DNA from: Bacillota bacterium
GTDB lineage: Bacteria > Bacillota > Clostridia > Christensenellales > SZUA-584
Reading direction: 5' to 3'
DNA: 64,000 nt
Assembly: GCA_023460085.1 (NCBI GenBank)
Contig: JAEWRI010000037.1
Coordinates: 1 to 64,000 of the forward strand
The translations under genes were made by a program, and so were the position numbers. Position 1 is the stretch's first letter, and the number at the start of each line of letters is the position of its first letter. The notes beneath the pieces were generated by a model that was not told the DNA's origin, did no database searches, and saw nothing but the letters and a program-made list of their open reading frames with translations. This document shows positions 33,571-41,121 of the stretch, piece by piece.

Positions 33571-34086
33571 CTGAACAAGCAACAGGTAAAGCAGGTCTTC
33601 GAAGAAAACTATGAATGGTTCAAGCGTTTCCTGCGCGGGCGGTTCATCCATCTCAACGACTACGACATCGAGGACTTGATACAGCAGTCTGCGATGAAGC
33701 TGCTGTACATGGGCGAGAACATTGCAGGTATCAGGAACCTCACGTCCTATGTGTTCAGGACGCTGGAGAACAGCGCGAAGGATCACTTCCGGGAGCGGAA
33801 TCGCGAGACGCTGACCGACTTCCCGGGCGAGGGAAACTCCGACGCGCTGGAAGAAAGGGTACTCGTCCGAGAGCTCAAGGATGTCATTGTCAGGGCCATC
33901 GACAAGCTGGAGCCGTGCCAGCGGTACGTATTTGTAGAGACAGAGCTGAAGGGAAGAAGCTACGACGATCTGTCCAGAGAGACCGGCGAAAAGGTAGGGA
34001 CACTGCTGTCCAGAAAAAGCAGAGCGGTGAAAAAGCTCAGAGAAATGATAGTACGCTATATCCATGAAGGAGGAGAGCATGAGTAA
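33571..34086 (+). CDS. Sigma-70 family protein with apparent CTG start codon
   Basis: A 171-residue protein. Region 2 is visible as NYEWFKRFLRGRFIHLNDYDIEDLIQQSAMKLL (residues 14-46) and region 4 as PCQRYVFVETELKGRSYDDLSRETGEKVGTLLSRKSRAVKKL (about 115-160). An in-frame stop at 33547-33549 and the codons that follow contain no ATG, GTG or TTG before the conserved region, but AAAGGAGGTGAT (33553-33564) is six bases before CTG at 33571. A later TTG (33676) would remove most of region 2. It overlaps the membrane-protein gene by 8 bases, so the two are translated together. Confidence 0.8.
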   Translation: MNKQQVKQVFEENYEWFKRFLRGRFIHLNDYDIEDLIQQSAMKLLYMGENIAGIRNLTSYVFRTLENSAKDHFRERNRETLTDFPGEGNSDALEERVLVRELKDVIVRAIDKLEPCQRYVFVETELKGRSYDDLSRETGEKVGTLLSRKSRAVKKLREMIVRYIHEGGEHE

Positions 34087-34522
34087 AAGTGAAGAAAAGT
34101 TCATGACGCCGGACGGCGCCATGAAGGTGCTGAAAATCATTGGCATGGTGCTGCTGGGAATCGCCGCGTTGTTCGCGTTCGGCTTCGTCGTACAGCTGCT
34201 GTGGAACTGGCTGATGCCCCGGATATTCGATTTGCCCGCGGTCACCTATTGGGAAGGCCTCGGCATTCTGGCCTTGTCGTCCATACTGTTTGGGCGGCTC
34301 GGCGGAAGCTCGTCGTCGGACGATAAGAAGAAGGAGAAGAAAGCGACGCCCATCCGGGACGAGATCCGGCGGGAGTTCGCAAAGGAATTCGAAAAGGAAT
34401 ACGGAAAAAAAGCAGAAAACGAAGCCAATGCGGAATGCGAGCAAACGTACGAGAAATGGTGGGAGGCGGAAGGAAAGGACAGCTTTGAAAAGTACGCCAA
34501 AGGCCCGGAGAATTCGAACTGA
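34079..34522 (+). CDS. Membrane partner of the CTG-start sigma factor
   Basis: A 147-residue protein. Two hydrophobic segments (about residues 16-45 and 58-78) carry the phrase LLWNWLMPRIFDLPAVTYWEGLGILALSSILFG, a pattern I have seen in many short proteins encoded beside ECF sigma genes. The C-terminus (about 85-147) is a highly charged, probably coiled helix rich in Lys and Glu. AAGGAGGAG precedes the ATG. It probably acts as an anti-sigma factor at the membrane; this rests on context. Confidence 0.7.
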   Translation: MSKSEEKFMTPDGAMKVLKIIGMVLLGIAALFAFGFVVQLLWNWLMPRIFDLPAVTYWEGLGILALSSILFGRLGGSSSSDDKKKEKKATPIRDEIRREFAKEFEKEYGKKAENEANAECEQTYEKWWEAEGKDSFEKYAKGPENSN

Positions 34523-34536
34523 AAAGCGGCAGGCAC

Positions 34537-34568
34537 AAAGGACGGCGCATTTTTGCAGCCGTCCTTTT
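34537..34568 (+). terminator. Intrinsic terminator of the sigma/membrane-partner operon
   Basis: AAAGGACGGC pairs with GCCGTCCTTT around an 11-base loop and ends TTTT. Confidence 0.9.
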
Positions 34569-34659
34569 AACGTCTGCGGCAAATCCGCATCAATCCGCAA
34601 GACCAGTGTAACGGCCCCGTGGATACAAAAAGAGCCGCCCGCAGGCAATCCTTGTCTGC

Positions 34660-35019
34660 TCAGTTCGCGGGATACATATCCGTCGCCACAATGTCGATGC
34701 CCGTGCCGAAGAGGTTCTCTATCAGCCTGCTGCCCGGCGCTACGCGGGCTCCGGCCTGCGCGGCGTTGATCCGCTTCATCGCGTCCGTGAGCAGCCCCTT
34801 GGGCAGCGGCGCGGACGACTTAACCGGCACACGCCCGCCGTCCGCGGTGCGCATGGTGCTGGTCAGCGTGCGGCGCGGGTCCGCGATCTCCGCACGAACA
34901 TAGTCTTCGCCGCGCTTGCAGGTGTTGCCTTCAATTGTAATTACCTGTCCGTCTTCCACCTGTGCCTTGATCGGGCAGCCCATGGGACAGACGATACACG
35001 TCAAATTGCGTTCTTCCAT
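34660..35019 (-). CDS. DUF1667 protein of the glycerol-3-phosphate dehydrogenase cluster
   Basis: A 119-residue protein with CIVCPMGCPI near the N-terminus and NTCKRGEDYV at about residues 32-41, giving four Cys that could hold an iron-sulfur cluster or zinc. DUF1667 proteins are found as the third member of GlpA-like/flavoprotein sets in anaerobes, where they probably take part in electron transfer. It starts one base after the flavoprotein gene and is the last gene of the operon. Confidence 0.88.
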   Translation of the reverse strand: MEERNLTCIVCPMGCPIKAQVEDGQVITIEGNTCKRGEDYVRAEIADPRRTLTSTMRTADGGRVPVKSSAPLPKGLLTDAMKRINAAQAGARVAPGSRLIENLFGTGIDIVATDMYPAN

Positions 35020-35020
35020 G

Positions 35021-36247
35021 TTACGCCTCCTCCACCGAAACGGTGATGTCGCCGGTTAAGTCCGCGGCCTTTACCTCCAGCCGCTCCATCTCGCCCGGCG
35101 TCACAATCTGCCGCCTGCGCCGCGCGATGACCTTATCCCCGCAGCGCGCTACGGTCGCGCAGTTTTTATACACGTTCACCGCGCGGAAGAACAGCGTTGC
35201 ATCTTCCGCAGCCAGCCGCTGCGGCACTACATAACGCACGCCGCAGCCCGCAATGGTCTTGTACTGCGCTTCTTCAAACGCGCCGGACAGCGCGTATTTT
35301 GCTGCCGAAGCGCCCGCGCGCATGGCTTCCTCCGTCACAAAGTCCACAAGGTCGTGTACCTGCACCGCGTTGCCGCACGCGAACACACCCGGCATATTGG
35401 TCTGCAGGTGCGCGTCGACACTCGGCCCGCCCGTCGCGGGGTCCAGCATGACGCCCATGCCGCGCGACAGCTCGTTTTCAGGGATCAACCCAACCGACAG
35501 CAGCAGCGTGTCACACGGAACGTAATATTCCGTTTCCGCCTTTGGGATACCCTTCTCGTCCACCGCCGCCACGAATACCCCCTCCAGCCGATGCTTGCCG
35601 TGCAGCTTTGTCACCGTGTGCGACAGGTAGAGCGGAATGGCGAAGTCGTCAAGGCACTGCACGATGTTGCGCTTGAGCCCGCCGGAGAAGGGCATCAGCT
35701 CCAGCACCATCTTCACGCGCGCACCTTCCAACGTCATCCGCCGCGCCATGATGAGCCCGATATCGCCCGAGCCCAGGATGACCACCTCGCGGCCCGGCAT
35801 ATAGCCTTCGATATTGACAAAGCGCTGTGCGGTACCGGCGGTCAGCACGCCCGCAGGCCGGTCTCCCGGCACCATCAGCGCGCCTGCGCTGCGTTCGCGG
35901 CAGCCCATGGCCAACACGACAGCCCCCGCTTCAATCACCACCATGCCGCGCTCCGGGTTGATGGCGGTTATAGTCTTATCCGTTATATCCAGCACCATGG
36001 TATCCAGCCAGATTTCCGCGCCGACCTCCTGTGCTTCCTTGGCATAGCGGGTCGCGTATTCCGGCCCGGTCAGTTCCTCGCCGAGGGAATGCAGCCCAAA
36101 GCCGCTGTGGATGCACTGCCGCAGGATGCCGCCCGTACGCGTCTCCCGGTCCAGCACGAGCACGCGGCCCGCGCCGTTCTTCTTTGCGGCTATGGCTGCT
36201 GCCAACCCTGCCGGGCCTGCGCCGATGATGACTACGTCCGCTTTCAT
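35021..36247 (-). CDS. FAD/NAD(P)-binding oxidoreductase of the glp cluster
   Basis: A 408-residue flavoprotein. It has the FAD motif VVIIGAGPAGLAAAI (residues 4-18), GGILRQCIHSGFGLH, a second nucleotide motif VVILGSGDIGLIMARRM and the FAD-binding MPGVFACGNAVQVHDLVD. Homologues sit between the GlpA-like protein and DUF1667 in Clostridia and are thought to pass electrons from glycerol 3-phosphate oxidation. ATG at 36247 has AAGGAGG upstream and overlaps the glpA-like stop by 4 bases (ATGA), showing translational coupling. Confidence 0.88.
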   Translation of the reverse strand: MKADVVIIGAGPAGLAAAIAAKKNGAGRVLVLDRETRTGGILRQCIHSGFGLHSLGEELTGPEYATRYAKEAQEVGAEIWLDTMVLDITDKTITAINPERGMVVIEAGAVVLAMGCRERSAGALMVPGDRPAGVLTAGTAQRFVNIEGYMPGREVVILGSGDIGLIMARRMTLEGARVKMVLELMPFSGGLKRNIVQCLDDFAIPLYLSHTVTKLHGKHRLEGVFVAAVDEKGIPKAETEYYVPCDTLLLSVGLIPENELSRGMGVMLDPATGGPSVDAHLQTNMPGVFACGNAVQVHDLVDFVTEEAMRAGASAAKYALSGAFEEAQYKTIAGCGVRYVVPQRLAAEDATLFFRAVNVYKNCATVARCGDKVIARRRRQIVTPGEMERLEVKAADLTGDITVSVEEA

Positions 36248-37683
36248 AGCTGTCCCTCCTTGGTGCGCCCGATGAGAATTTCCGAACCCGGCCCGGTTTT
36301 GGTAATGTCCGTTTCGCCAGTCCCAAGCTCGCGGCTGAGGATATCCATTACGCGCGGCAAACAGAACCCACCATGACAGCGACCCGTGCCCGCTCTTGTT
36401 CTGAACTTTACGCCGTCCACTGTAGTCGCGCCGCACGGACGGTGGATCGCCTCCACGATCTCCGCCTCAGTTACGGTTTCGCAGCGGCATACGATATGCG
36501 CGTACCGGCTGTCCATCGCAATGAGCTCCTTGCGGCGCTCCGGCGTGGCATGCGCGAACGACTCGATGGGTTTACGTATTTTCACTGCGCCTTCTTTTGG
36601 TTCGCCTTCGACACCAACACCCGCCAGCAGCTCCACGATATGCTCCGCAATCGCGGGGGAGGCCGTAAGACCGGGCGACTCGATGCCCGCCGCCTTTATG
36701 AGGCCGGGAACTTTTTTCGATGCCTCCACGATGAAGTCATGCCCTTCGGCCGCGGCCCGCAGCCCCGCGAACACCGCGATGGCTGCCCTGCGCTCCAGCG
36801 AAGGCACATAATGCTGCGCGCCGGAGAGCGCCTGCTCCAATCCCTCGCGAGAGGTGGAAACGTCGTCGGGCTCCGTAAACTGCGCCGTGGGTCCGGCAAT
36901 CATGTTACCGTGCACCGTAGGCGCGAACAGCACGCCTTTGCCCTTTTCTGAAGGCGCGCCGAAAATAACAACCTTGGTTCTTGCCGCCATGCTCTTGTCA
37001 AACACGATATACTCGCCCTTGCGCGGATGGATGGTGATTTCCTCAGCGCCCGCCATGGCGGAGATATCCCCCGCGTGTACACCCGCCGCGTTGACCACAC
37101 TGCGCGCCTCTATGCGGGTTTCGCCCGCTTCGAGCACGAAGCCGCTGTCCGTACGGCTGACCGCGGTCACGCGGCTGTTGAACAAGAACTTCACGCCGTT
37201 CGCCGCCGCGTTCTCCCCTGCCGCGATGGTCAGCGTATATGGGCAGATGATGCCCGCCGTAGGGGCGTACAGCGCTGCCGTGATATCCGGGTTCAGCGCG
37301 GGCTCCATCTTCCGCGCCTCGTTGCCGGAGATGATGCGCGTTTCCACGCCGTTGGCCACGCCGCGCTCATACAGCTTTTGAAGCTGCTTCTCATCCTCTT
37401 CGCCGAACGCCACAACAAACGAACCGCACGGGTCAAACGGCACGCCGAGGTCTGCCGCGAGCTGCGGTATCATCCTCGCCCCCGCCACGTTGAACCTTGC
37501 CTTCAGGCTGCCCGGTGCCGCGTCGTATCCCGCGTGCACGATGCCGCTGTTCGCTTTGCTGGAACCCGCCGCTACGTCCGCCCCGGCTTCGATCACGCAA
37601 ACGCTTAATTTCTTCATCGACAGCGCCCGCGCAGTGAGACACCCCACAACGCCTGCCCCGATGATTGCCACATCGTATTTCAT
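36244..37683 (-). CDS. Anaerobic glycerol-3-phosphate dehydrogenase (GlpA-like)
   Basis: A 479-residue flavoprotein. The FAD motif is VAIIGAGVVGCLTA (residues 5-18), the middle is a DAO-type oxidase domain (SKANSGIVHAGYD, near 58-70), and the C-terminus is a BFD-like [2Fe-2S] domain with CRCETV and GRCHGGFC (near 415-455). It oxidises glycerol 3-phosphate to dihydroxyacetone phosphate, feeding electrons to the next two gene products. AAGGGGTGG lies before the ATG. A strong promoter and a leader terminator hairpin (37701-37795) precede it, pointing to GlpP-like antitermination. Confidence 0.88.
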   Translation of the reverse strand: MKYDVAIIGAGVVGCLTARALSMKKLSVCVIEAGADVAAGSSKANSGIVHAGYDAAPGSLKARFNVAGARMIPQLAADLGVPFDPCGSFVVAFGEEDEKQLQKLYERGVANGVETRIISGNEARKMEPALNPDITAALYAPTAGIICPYTLTIAAGENAAANGVKFLFNSRVTAVSRTDSGFVLEAGETRIEARSVVNAAGVHAGDISAMAGAEEITIHPRKGEYIVFDKSMAARTKVVIFGAPSEKGKGVLFAPTVHGNMIAGPTAQFTEPDDVSTSREGLEQALSGAQHYVPSLERRAAIAVFAGLRAAAEGHDFIVEASKKVPGLIKAAGIESPGLTASPAIAEHIVELLAGVGVEGEPKEGAVKIRKPIESFAHATPERRKELIAMDSRYAHIVCRCETVTEAEIVEAIHRPCGATTVDGVKFRTRAGTGRCHGGFCLPRVMDILSRELGTGETDITKTGPGSEILIGRTKEGQL

Positions 37684-37700
37684 GCTGCCACCCCTTCGCA

Positions 37701-37739
37701 AATATAAAAAGCCGTACCAAAACAAGGTTTGGTACGGCT
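37701..37739 (-). terminator. Leader attenuator of the glp operon
   Basis: AGCCGTACCAAA and TTTGGTACGGCT form a perfect 12-bp stem with a six-base loop, followed on the minus strand by TTTTTATATTT. It lies between the glp promoter (37767-37795) and the first start codon (37683). The neighbouring MATE gene is divergent, so no upstream gene needs a terminator here. Confidence 0.85.
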
Positions 37740-37766
37740 CAATTCTCCTGCCATATCTTAATGCGG

Positions 37767-37795
37767 ATTATAGCACATTTTGCTTTCGAATTCAA
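37767..37795 (-). promoter_or_regulatory. Promoter of the glp operon
   Basis: TTGAAT (37795-37790), a 17-base spacer and TATAAT (37772-37767) on the minus strand. The predicted start is near 37760, about 77 bases before the ATG. Confidence 0.8.
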
Positions 37796-37898
37796 GGATG
37801 AGAATCATTCGCAGGCAGCACACAAACCGTTGCTTTCCCTCCCGCTTAAAAAAGTGTATAATGGGCTTCGCATGTATGATAGGAGGCTTTGGCTAAGG

Positions 37899-39314
37899 AT
37901 GAACGCACCTTCGGCAGCGACGAGCAGAGAAAAACTTTTAGCAACCGCAAACACAGGCAGACTGATAGTGAAATTCGCGATTCCTGCAATTATCAGCTTT
38001 ATCGTCAACGCACTGTATAACATCGTTGATCAAATATTTATCGGGCAGGGAGTGGGCACTTACGGCAACGGAGCCACCACGGTGGCTTTCCCGTTTAATA
38101 TCATTTGTACTTCGCTGGCGCTGCTGCTGGGCATCGGCGCCGCTTCCAACTTCAACCTGCGGCTGGGCGCGGGACGGCGCGAAGAGGCAGGACATGTAGC
38201 GGGCGCAGGCTTATTTCTGCTTGCGGTCTGCGGCACGGCGCTCACCGCGCTCGTCTATATCTTCCTTACGCCGCTGCTGTACGCCTTTGGCGCGACTGAG
38301 AACGTATTTCCCTATGCGCTCACCTACACCAGCATCGTCACTGCCGGGTACCCGCTCATTATCTTCACCATCGGAGGCGGGCATCTCATCCGCGCGGACG
38401 GCAGCCCTACATACTCCATGATCTGCATTCTGTCCGGTGCGATACTCAACACCATACTGGATCCGCTCTTTATCTTCGGATTCCATATGGGTATTGCGGG
38501 GGCGGCATGGGCGACAGTGATTGGCCAGTTGGTCTCCTCGGTACTGGTGATTCGCTACTTTTTCAGGTTCAAGACGCTCAAGCTGGAGCAGAAGCATCTC
38601 AGGCCATCCGGAAAAGATGTTGCCGCAATTTTGTCGCTGGGCGTGGCTTCGTTCTTCAATCAAATCTCCATGGCTGTCGTACAGGTGGTGATGAACAACG
38701 CGCTGACGTTCTACGGCGCGCAGTCGCAGTACGGCGCCGATATCCCGCTGGCCTGCGTCGGCGTCATCACAAAGGTGAACACGCTGTTTATCGGCTTCAC
38801 CATCGGCATCGCCCAAGGCTGTCAGCCCATCAACGGCTTCAATTACGGTGCGAAAAACTTTGGCCGCGTGAAGGAGACCTATACGAAGGGGCTCCTCGCG
38901 GCGACCGCAGTATCGCTGCTGTTCTTCGCGGTGTTCCAGCTCTTCCCCCGCGGAATCGTCAGCATATTCGGACAGGGCAGCGAGCTGTACTTCCAGTTTG
39001 CCGAAAGGTATTTTCGCATCTTCATGCTGCTGACGTTCATCAACGGCATACAGCCGGTGACCGCCAACTTCTTCACGTCCATCGGCAAGGCCAAGATAGG
39101 CCTGTTCATTTCGCTGACGCGTCAGCTCATCTTTCTGCTGCCGCTCATACTGCTGCTGCCGCTTTCCTACGGTATCGACGGCCTGATGTACGCCGGACCC
39201 GTCGCGGACAGCGCCGCGGCTATCCTTGCGGTTGTCTTTGCGCTGAGAGAGCTGCGCAACCTCACGCGTGCGCAGCAGGAGCAGGACAGGCTGACAAAAA
39301 TCTCCGCGGCATAA
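37899..39314 (+). CDS. MATE family efflux transporter
   Basis: A 471-residue, 12-helix multidrug/oligosaccharidyl-lipid/polysaccharide-type exporter. It begins with the usual cytoplasmic stretch and FAIPAIISFIVNALYNIVDQIFIGQ, and has the repeat-half motif QPINGFNYGAKNFGRVKE near residue 308. It probably exports cationic drugs or metabolites with Na+ or H+. ATG at 37899 is preceded by AGGAGG 12 bases away; an in-frame ATG at 37872 and longer frames are less likely. TATAAT at 37858-37863 may be its -10. A strong terminator follows. Confidence 0.9.
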   Translation: MNAPSAATSREKLLATANTGRLIVKFAIPAIISFIVNALYNIVDQIFIGQGVGTYGNGATTVAFPFNIICTSLALLLGIGAASNFNLRLGAGRREEAGHVAGAGLFLLAVCGTALTALVYIFLTPLLYAFGATENVFPYALTYTSIVTAGYPLIIFTIGGGHLIRADGSPTYSMICILSGAILNTILDPLFIFGFHMGIAGAAWATVIGQLVSSVLVIRYFFRFKTLKLEQKHLRPSGKDVAAILSLGVASFFNQISMAVVQVVMNNALTFYGAQSQYGADIPLACVGVITKVNTLFIGFTIGIAQGCQPINGFNYGAKNFGRVKETYTKGLLAATAVSLLFFAVFQLFPRGIVSIFGQGSELYFQFAERYFRIFMLLTFINGIQPVTANFFTSIGKAKIGLFISLTRQLIFLLPLILLLPLSYGIDGLMYAGPVADSAAAILAVVFALRELRNLTRAQQEQDRLTKISAA

Positions 39315-39333
39315 AACCCCATTTCAAGAAGAA

Positions 39334-39360
39334 AAGAGCCGCGGCTGCGGCTCTTATTTT
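39334..39360 (+). terminator. Intrinsic terminator of the MATE gene
   Basis: AAGAGCCGC pairs with GCGGCTCTT around a GGCT loop, followed by ATTTT. Confidence 0.9.
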
Positions 39361-39400
39361 ATGCGCTCGATTCAGCACCCATCATGGCCTAATGCTGTGC

Positions 39401-40231
39401 TTACGCCTCCAGTGTTGTTCCCACGCGGGCATAAAACGCGTCCTTGCCGTAGAACGTCTTCAGCGCCGCCACAATATCGATGCCGGAACAGTGCGAGACG
39501 CCGATGCGTCCGATTTCGAAGCTGCTCAGTGCCTCCAGCGTCTTCTCCTGCGTCTGCGGGCTGGCAGGCGCGAGATGCGTGCCGCCAATCACGGCGTGAA
39601 ACCGGCGCGTCCCCATCTTCTCCGATATGTATGTCAGCGTATTGATAAGGCCGGAATGGCAGCAGCCCAGTATCACGACGAGGCCCTTCTCCGTCTCGCA
39701 CACGGCGGACTGGTCGTCCGAAACATCGTCCTCTTCCTCTCCGTTCCCTGTGCGAATCAGCTGGCGCATACCATCGTTCTCAAATTCACTGCTGCGCGGC
39801 ACCTCGCCCGTCAGCCACAGCCCAGGCGAAATCTCCCGGAACTCCGTGCTGAGGCTGAAGCGCGCCCCGGCTGCCTCCAGCTCTTCCTTCGTATAGGGAA
39901 TGCCCAAAGGCTCGTCCTCGCCGTCCTCGATATGGTGCGTCTCGCGAAACAGTGCGGGATGCGCGTATACCTCCGCGCCGGTGCCAACCTTCAGTGCGGA
40001 CAACAATCCGCCCGTATGATCCCAGTGGTTGTGGCTCAGCATCACGCCGCGCACCGCCGAAAGATCCAGCTTCAGCGCCTGCGCGTTGTGCAGCAGGGTC
40101 TTGCCGGAGCCGGTGTCCATCAGCCAGTTGCCCGCGTCCGTTTCAAGATACGCCGAAAAGCCGTGCTCCGCCAGCGCCACGTGGCTCCACAGCACATAGT
40201 TTTCACACAGTACGGTCGCTTTCAGCTTCAT
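39401..40231 (-). CDS. MBL-fold metallohydrolase (COG1237 type)
   Basis: A 276-residue metallo-beta-lactamase-fold protein. The metal motif HNHWDH lies in LSHNHWDHTGG (near residue 70), with a later GCCHSGLINT and GGTHL (near 196 and 226) supplying further ligands. This arrangement matches the COG1237 group, which includes an archaeal enzyme of methanopterin synthesis; the bacterial role is unknown. GGGGGAGG precedes the ATG. It lies 89 bases after the GNAT gene, with a terminator in between, so it is probably a separate unit. Confidence 0.85.
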   Translation of the reverse strand: MKLKATVLCENYVLWSHVALAEHGFSAYLETDAGNWLMDTGSGKTLLHNAQALKLDLSAVRGVMLSHNHWDHTGGLLSALKVGTGAEVYAHPALFRETHHIEDGEDEPLGIPYTKEELEAAGARFSLSTEFREISPGLWLTGEVPRSSEFENDGMRQLIRTGNGEEEDDVSDDQSAVCETEKGLVVILGCCHSGLINTLTYISEKMGTRRFHAVIGGTHLAPASPQTQEKTLEALSSFEIGRIGVSHCSGIDIVAALKTFYGKDAFYARVGTTLEA

Positions 40232-40303
40232 GGAACCTCCCCCTTTTGCATGCGCATTGTAGCATATGCCCGTTTCTTTGGCAAGCGGGCCATGGGTGAA
40301 AAT

Positions 40304-40331
40304 AAAAAACGCCGCGGTTGTTACCGCAGCG
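40304..40331 (-). terminator. Terminator containing the GNAT stop codon
   Basis: On the minus strand CGCTGCGGT and ACCGCGGCG pair (one mismatch) around an AACA loop and are followed by TTTTTT. The GNAT stop codon TAA straddles the end of the left arm and the loop. Confidence 0.8.
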
Positions 40332-40821
40332 TCTTCTCCAGCAGCACAAACCGCCCTTTGCGGAAACTCACCTCGCCTGCTCGCTGGTAGCCGAGGCGCT
40401 CGTACAGACGCAGCGAATACGGGTTCCGCGTGAACGTGTCCAGCCGGATGCAGTCGCAGCCCCGCTCCGATATCAGCCGCTCCGCCAGACGCATGACCTC
40501 CGCTGCGATGCCCTGATGCTGATACACAGGGTGTACGCACAGCCGGTGAATCACCGCGGGATTGCTGCCGCAGCGCCAGTCCCCTTCCGCGTATTCTTCG
40601 TCCTGCCGCGTGTTGATGACCACTACGGCGAGAATCTCTCCGCCGCGCTCCAGCACGTGCATTTCGCCCCGGGCGATATCCTCCCGCGGTACGTCTTCGC
40701 CGGGATAAATTTCGTCCCACTGGTCGATGCCGGCCGCGCGCATGTGCGCGATGGCCTGCGCAAACAACGCCACTATCGTTTCCGCGTCGCGCTCCTCCGC
40801 CCGGCGAAACACCATATCCAT
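40321..40821 (-). CDS. GNAT family N-acetyltransferase
   Basis: A 166-residue GNAT. The acetyl-CoA pyrophosphate loop is HPVYQHQGIA (near residues 96-105, matching Q/RxxGxG/A), and the C-terminal NPYSLRLYERLGYQ (near 133-146) is typical. The substrate is unknown. Its start lies one base after the yhbY stop, so it belongs to the nth-obg-yhbY operon. A terminator formed by its own 3' end closes that operon. Confidence 0.88.
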   Translation of the reverse strand: MDMVFRRAEERDAETIVALFAQAIAHMRAAGIDQWDEIYPGEDVPREDIARGEMHVLERGGEILAVVVINTRQDEEYAEGDWRCGSNPAVIHRLCVHPVYQHQGIAAEVMRLAERLISERGCDCIRLDTFTRNPYSLRLYERLGYQRAGEVSFRKGRFVLLEKTLR

Positions 40822-40822
40822 G

Positions 40823-41110
40823 CTATAGCTGAATCACCGGGTTCTCGGGCTTCGCGCGGTACAGTACGAATTTCCGGCCCGCCGCCTGCACCGGCTCCGC
40901 ACCGGTCGCCTGGGACAGCGCCTCCAGCGCCTCCTTCGCGGATAATGGCGCGTTTTGCTGCACGCTGCCCTTGACGATTTCTCGCGCGGCCAGCGCTTCG
41001 TGGGTCTGCGTAACGACGCTGTCCGTCACGCCAAGCTTCCCGATGTACAGCACCGTATCGATGCCGTTTGCCATGGCGCGCAGATGCGCGCGCTGTTTGC
41101 TGGTCAGCAT
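40823..41110 (-). CDS. yhbY: YhbY family RNA-binding protein
   Basis: A 95-residue CRM-domain protein (MLTSKQRAHLRAMA at the start, then VLYIGKLGVTDSVV and ALAAREIVKGSV). It binds pre-50S ribosomal particles and helps ribosome assembly. It is encoded 11 bases downstream of obg, a conserved linkage consistent with a joint role in large-subunit maturation. Confidence 0.93.
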   Translation of the reverse strand: MLTSKQRAHLRAMANGIDTVLYIGKLGVTDSVVTQTHEALAAREIVKGSVQQNAPLSAKEALEALSQATGAEPVQAAGRKFVLYRAKPENPVIQL

Positions 41111-41121
41111 AGTTTCGCTCC

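Noticed and set aside
37665..37898. N-terminal extension of the MATE protein
   Set aside because: It would run through the glp promoter and leader hairpin and adds sequence unlike any MATE protein.
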